Part shown: positions 60,256 to 64,000 of the stretch, piece after piece | How the letters are laid out: each line of letters starts with the position of its first letter | How positions within the stretch are numbered: position 1 is the first letter of the stretch | Assembly (NCBI GenBank): GCA_938074325.1 | Contig: CALJFZ010000021.1 | Coordinates: 1 to 64,000, forward strand | Reading direction: 5' to 3' | DNA: 64,000 bases | From: an uncultured Flavobacteriales bacterium | GTDB lineage: Bacteria; Bacteroidota; Bacteroidia; Flavobacteriales_D; Sanyastnellaceae | The notes under the pieces: model-generated | Seen by the model: the letters and a program-made list of their open reading frames with translations, nothing else | Told to the model about the DNA's origin: nothing | Database searches by the model: none | Translations under genes and position numbers: made by a program

Positions 60256-61481
60256 TGGATTTCGTGAATGAACAGTCCGCTGCGCAGTTTGGGTTCAATC
60301 CACGTGCTTTTGGGGGGTAAAAACCCTTGGGCATCGGCGGTCTCCATCAGCTGCGCGGAAGTGACGGCATGCAATTCAAACACAGCACGGTCGGGGTATT
60401 TGTTCAAACGCGCTTTCAAATCCACCGAGTTGGTTGTGCCGGGTACGTATGTCAGCCGCGCATCATTGCGTGCGTCTTTCACGTCGAAGAGCCGCTCAAA
60501 AATGAGCTTTTGGAGAATTTCCGCGTCGACCTGATGGCGCTCAACGCTTGCTTCTTTCCATTGCAATGCCCACGACTGTTCGGTTGTGTGCACATGCACG
60601 TTGCCGACGCTTTCTGGGGCGCCTGCTTCTGGGGTAATGCGCGACCACGTCAGTTGATCCTGTAACGTATTGAACGCTGCCTCCCACTGTTCGATGCCCC
60701 ACCCTCCGTGAGCCAATTCGCGGTGGTACGGCCGGATGATGAGTTCCGATGCAGGTACGGCAAATGCCAGGACGTCTTGTTTGGCAGCAGTGTCCGGGTG
60801 CTTTTCGGCGAGGCGTTGACTGGATGCGATGCGGTGGTGTCCGTCTGCGAGGTAAAGCGACGGCACCGCTTCGAGTAGGGGCGTAAGCGCTGGTGCCGCT
60901 TCTGCGCTCACCAACCATATGGTGTGGCGGATGCGGTCGGTCGTGCTGAAATCCATGTCAGCTTCGTGCGCCGCGGTCCAATGGGCAATCCACTCATTGA
61001 CCGCTCGGCCCGCAACATCTGTATCAGGGTACATGCACAAGACCGGTTCCGCATGACACCCCACCGTTTCCAAGTACCGAGCAAAGAGTTTTTCACGCTT
61101 CTCCAGCGTTTGTTCGTGGAGTTTGAGCCGACCGTTTGCGATGTCCTCCATGCCCAAAATCCCCACGACACCTGTACACACGTGTGCCTCCGTAGTCTGA
61201 CGGTAGAGCGCGTAGGTAGGGTGTGGATGGGCTTGGAGCCACCCGTTGGTCAAAAAATCTTCAAACCGTTGCCGCACCAAGCGGTAAAATCCATCCGACC
61301 CTCTTTTCGCCGGGGACTTTCCTGTCCCAGCGGGATTGATGACGTGGAGGTAGGAATACGGGTTGCGGTCAAGTTTGTCCTGCAACTCGGCCTTCCCATA
61401 ACTCAGATAGGAACGGGAGGCAACCAAATGGGGTTTGTCCTTTGCGGGGACAATGATGCGAAACGGATTGAACCAGGTCAA
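60252..61481 (-). CDS. DUF1015 family protein
   Basis: NPYSYLHVINP, LADGHHRIASSQRLAEKH; linked to serA/serC. Confidence 0.88.
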   Translation of the reverse strand: MTWFNPFRIIVPAKDKPHLVASRSYLSYGKAELQDKLDRNPYSYLHVINPAGTGKSPAKRGSDGFYRLVRQRFEDFLTNGWLQAHPHPTYALYRQTTEAHVCTGVVGILGMEDIANGRLKLHEQTLEKREKLFARYLETVGCHAEPVLCMYPDTDVAGRAVNEWIAHWTAAHEADMDFSTTDRIRHTIWLVSAEAAPALTPLLEAVPSLYLADGHHRIASSQRLAEKHPDTAAKQDVLAFAVPASELIIRPYHRELAHGGWGIEQWEAAFNTLQDQLTWSRITPEAGAPESVGNVHVHTTEQSWALQWKEASVERHQVDAEILQKLIFERLFDVKDARNDARLTYVPGTTNSVDLKARLNKYPDRAVFELHAVTSAQLMETADAQGFLPPKSTWIEPKLRSGLFIHEIQ

Positions 61482-62443
61482 GCGGGTTGTTTTGCGCTAA
61501 TTTCCTGCACAATCTGGGCAATTTCCAAACCAATGCGTTCCTGAGCAGCACCGGTTGCAGCACCCACGTGCGGAGTGAGCGAAACCCGGGGGTGACGCAG
61601 GACGTCTTGACGCGGCTTGGGTTCGCCCACAAACACGTCCACACCTGCACCGCTCAATTGGCCGGAATCCAATGCTTCAAGCATGGCATCTTCGTCCACA
61701 ACTCCACCGCGGGCGGCATTCAGCAAGATGGCTCCGGGCTTCATTTTGGCAATTGCAGCAGCATCGATAACGGCTTGTCCGTCTGCCTGTGCTGGAATGT
61801 GCAAGCTCATGGCATCGGCTTGTTGAAGGGCTTCGTCCAAGGTGACCAGGGGTACATCCACCGAGATTGTTTGTCCAGCGAAGTCGAGATCCAAGGTCTT
61901 CGTTCCCGTGGATTGGTCCACCCCGAGGACCTTCATGCCACAGCCAAGTGCATAGTGGGCCAATGATTGTCCAATTCGACCGAACCCTACGATGGCGAGG
62001 GTCATCCCACGCAATTCCCTTCCCTTGCCGTAGGCCTTTTTCAAAGACTTGAATTGCTCAACGCCTTCAACGGGCATGCGCCGGTTGCTGTCGTGCAGGA
62101 AACGGCTCAACGTAAACAGGTGGCCCATGACCAACTCGGCCACGCTTTGTGAACTGGCTGCAGGCGTGTTGTTGACTTGGACTCCTTTCGAACGGGCATA
62201 GGCCACGTCGATGTTGTCCATGCCGACGCCTCCGCGGATGATGAACTTGAGGTTGGGACAAGCATCAATGAGGGGCTCGCGCACTTTGGTGGCGCTGCGC
62301 ACGAGCAAGCCGTCCACATTTTCTGTATTGATGAAATCCGCGAGGTTTTCTGCGGCAATGAAGTCAGTCCAAACGCGGTGTCCCGCTTCTTCTAGTGCGG
62401 CGAGTCCTGCTGGGCTGATGCCGTCGTTGGCCAAAATGTTCAT
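61478..62443 (-). CDS. serA: D-3-phosphoglycerate dehydrogenase
   Basis: LLVRSATKVREPLIDACPNLKFIIRGGVGMDNID, GFGRIGQSLAHYALGCGMKVLGVD, LLNAARGGVVDEDAM. Confidence 0.92.
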   Translation of the reverse strand: MNILANDGISPAGLAALEEAGHRVWTDFIAAENLADFINTENVDGLLVRSATKVREPLIDACPNLKFIIRGGVGMDNIDVAYARSKGVQVNNTPAASSQSVAELVMGHLFTLSRFLHDSNRRMPVEGVEQFKSLKKAYGKGRELRGMTLAIVGFGRIGQSLAHYALGCGMKVLGVDQSTGTKTLDLDFAGQTISVDVPLVTLDEALQQADAMSLHIPAQADGQAVIDAAAIAKMKPGAILLNAARGGVVDEDAMLEALDSGQLSGAGVDVFVGEPKPRQDVLRHPRVSLTPHVGAATGAAQERIGLEIAQIVQEISAKQPA

Positions 62444-62471
62444 GATAATCAGGTCGGGGGAATGGGGTTTG

Positions 62472-63539
62472 TTATCCTTCTTGTTCTAATGCGCGCATGG
62501 TCTCAACGAGGGTTTCGACCGATTCGATGGGCAAAGCATTGTACATCGATGCCCGGTAACCACCGACGCTGCGGTGTCCTTTCAAGCCACTGATACCTGC
62601 CGAGTTCCACAGTGCATCGAAGCGCTCGGCTTTGGAATCGTCGGTGAGTCGGAAGGTGGCATTCATGTTCGAACGACTGTTGACATGGGCATGTCCTTCA
62701 AACAATGGGTTGCGATCGATTTCTGAGTAAATCAGTTGAGCCTTGGCCTCGTTGCGTTGCTGCATGGCCGCTACGCCGCCGTTGGCCTTAATCCAGCGCA
62801 AAGTCAGGAGCGTGACGTACACGGGGAAGACGGGTGGTGTATTGAACATGCTGTCCTTGCTCGCGTGGACTGAAAGGTCCAAATAGGAAGGAAGTGTGCG
62901 ACCGGTCTTCCCCAGTGGCTCTCGGTCAAACGCATACATCACGGTGCCTGCAGGGCCCATGTTCTTCTGCGCTCCCGCGTAAATAATGTGGTAGGGATTG
63001 GCATCGAACGTGCGCGAAAAGATGTCCGAGCTCATGTCTGCGACGAGGGGTACCCCAGCTTCGGGCGTGCCACTGAATTGCGTCCCGAAAATGGTGTTGT
63101 TCGAAGTGTAGTGCAAGAAACTCGAGCCAGCAGGTGGAGCATCACATGCAGGGATTCGGTCGTAGTTGCTGTCTTTCGATGAGCCGACTACATGAATGTC
63201 CCCCAGCAATTTGGCCTCCTTGATTGCCTTGGCTGACCATGTCCCTGAGTCCACATAAGCGGCTTGGCCACCATCGGGGAGGAGGTTGATTGCAGAGGTG
63301 TAAAAACCCAAACTGGCTCCGCCTTGCAGGAACAACACGTCAAAACGCTCAGGCAGATTGAGGAGTTCCTTGGTTAGCGCGCGCGCTTCTTCCATCACGG
63401 CAACAAAGTCTTTGCTGCGATGCGAAATTTCAATGAGGGAGAGCCCCAGTCCATTGAAGTCGTTGACTGCTGCTGCGGCCTCCTCCAACACGGAAGGAGG
63501 AAGGATGCATGGCCCTGCCGAAAAGTTGTGGATTTTCAT
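62472..63539 (-). CDS. serC: Phosphoserine aminotransferase
   Basis: MKIHNFSAGPCILPPSVLEEA, EISHRSKDF, FLQGGASLGF, GAQKNMGPAGTVM, GHRSVGGYRASMYNA. Confidence 0.95.
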   Translation of the reverse strand: MKIHNFSAGPCILPPSVLEEAAAAVNDFNGLGLSLIEISHRSKDFVAVMEEARALTKELLNLPERFDVLFLQGGASLGFYTSAINLLPDGGQAAYVDSGTWSAKAIKEAKLLGDIHVVGSSKDSNYDRIPACDAPPAGSSFLHYTSNNTIFGTQFSGTPEAGVPLVADMSSDIFSRTFDANPYHIIYAGAQKNMGPAGTVMYAFDREPLGKTGRTLPSYLDLSVHASKDSMFNTPPVFPVYVTLLTLRWIKANGGVAAMQQRNEAKAQLIYSEIDRNPLFEGHAHVNSRSNMNATFRLTDDSKAERFDALWNSAGISGLKGHRSVGGYRASMYNALPIESVETLVETMRALEQEG

Positions 63540-63592
63540 GGTGCAAATTTCAGCGATGCAATCGGGAACTCCGTTAATTCCACGTTGATTTT

Positions 63593-64000
63593 TCAACGCT
63601 TTGCGAACCTTTTTAACGCTTGCTCCAAAATGAAATTCAGCTGGAACAATTCACCGAGTTGATCCGATGGCCAATCCGTCTCCTTTGAGGCGATTTTCGT
63701 CAGGGTATCAAGGCGCCGATCTTCGCTGGGGATGCGCTGCAGCGCGCGAATCAGTTGTGGGCGGGTCAGGCACAAAGACTTGCTCGCTTCAATCAATTTG
63801 CGGCATTTGTCGGATTCGAATAATGCATCATCCATCGCTTGGAGCACAGGCGCGAATTCTTGATCCGTGGCGGGAGGGTAGCATCCGGAGCTGATGGCCT
63901 TCCGCGGATGGCTCAGGAGGGAATCCAAATGGATCACCGCTTCGACATCCCACACAGTTCGTACGGGACCGGTTGAGGTCAAAGGAGCGTTCAACGCGGC
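63593..64000 (-). CDS. Hypothetical protein, probably truncated by the window end
   Basis: Open frame to the window edge; the only tracked start is a TTG at 63994. Confidence 0.5.
   Translation of the reverse strand, partial: AALNAPLTSTGPVRTVWDVEAVIHLDSLLSHPRKAISSGCYPPATDQEFAPVLQAMDDALFESDKCRKLIEASKSLCLTRPQLIRALQRIPSEDRRLDTLTKIASKETDWPSDQLGELFQLNFILEQALKRFAKR

Overview
Chromosomal window from a Bacteroidota (Flavobacteriales-like) genome. It is dense, mostly co-directional housekeeping gene blocks with many ATGA-type stop/start overlaps, interspersed with secreted or surface proteins. Main blocks: mnmH(selU)-selD; a DTE-type proteorhodopsin; maf | guaA; a LysM protein; ftsK-lolA; rpmG-DUF4295-ftsY-rimO-queE; a fused E1 alpha/beta 2-oxoacid dehydrogenase; a dapF ORF fused in frame to a DUF4105/Lnb-like membrane protein; kdsA; tRNA-Ala(GGC); a complete Bat-type operon (moxR-DUF58-batD-like-batA-batB-batC-batD-batE); thrS-infC-rpmI-rplT; recA; bcp; priA; and serC-serA-DUF1015-yggS. 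Surface proteins include three with T9SS-like C-terminal sorting domains, two paralogous Cys-rich 'GCxDxxAxNY...DDGSC' repeat proteins ending in a single dockerin-like motif, and a collagen-like protein. The items most worth follow-up are the DapF-DUF4105 single-ORF fusion, the repeat-protein family with its shared dockerin-like module, an AT-rich mosaic segment inside the giant repeat gene, the Q/D minisatellite in BatC, and an infC that appears to need a non-canonical start codon. I saw no CRISPR array, transposase, prophage, recognised defence system or rRNA. Assignments come from reading the translated sequence; no database searches were run.
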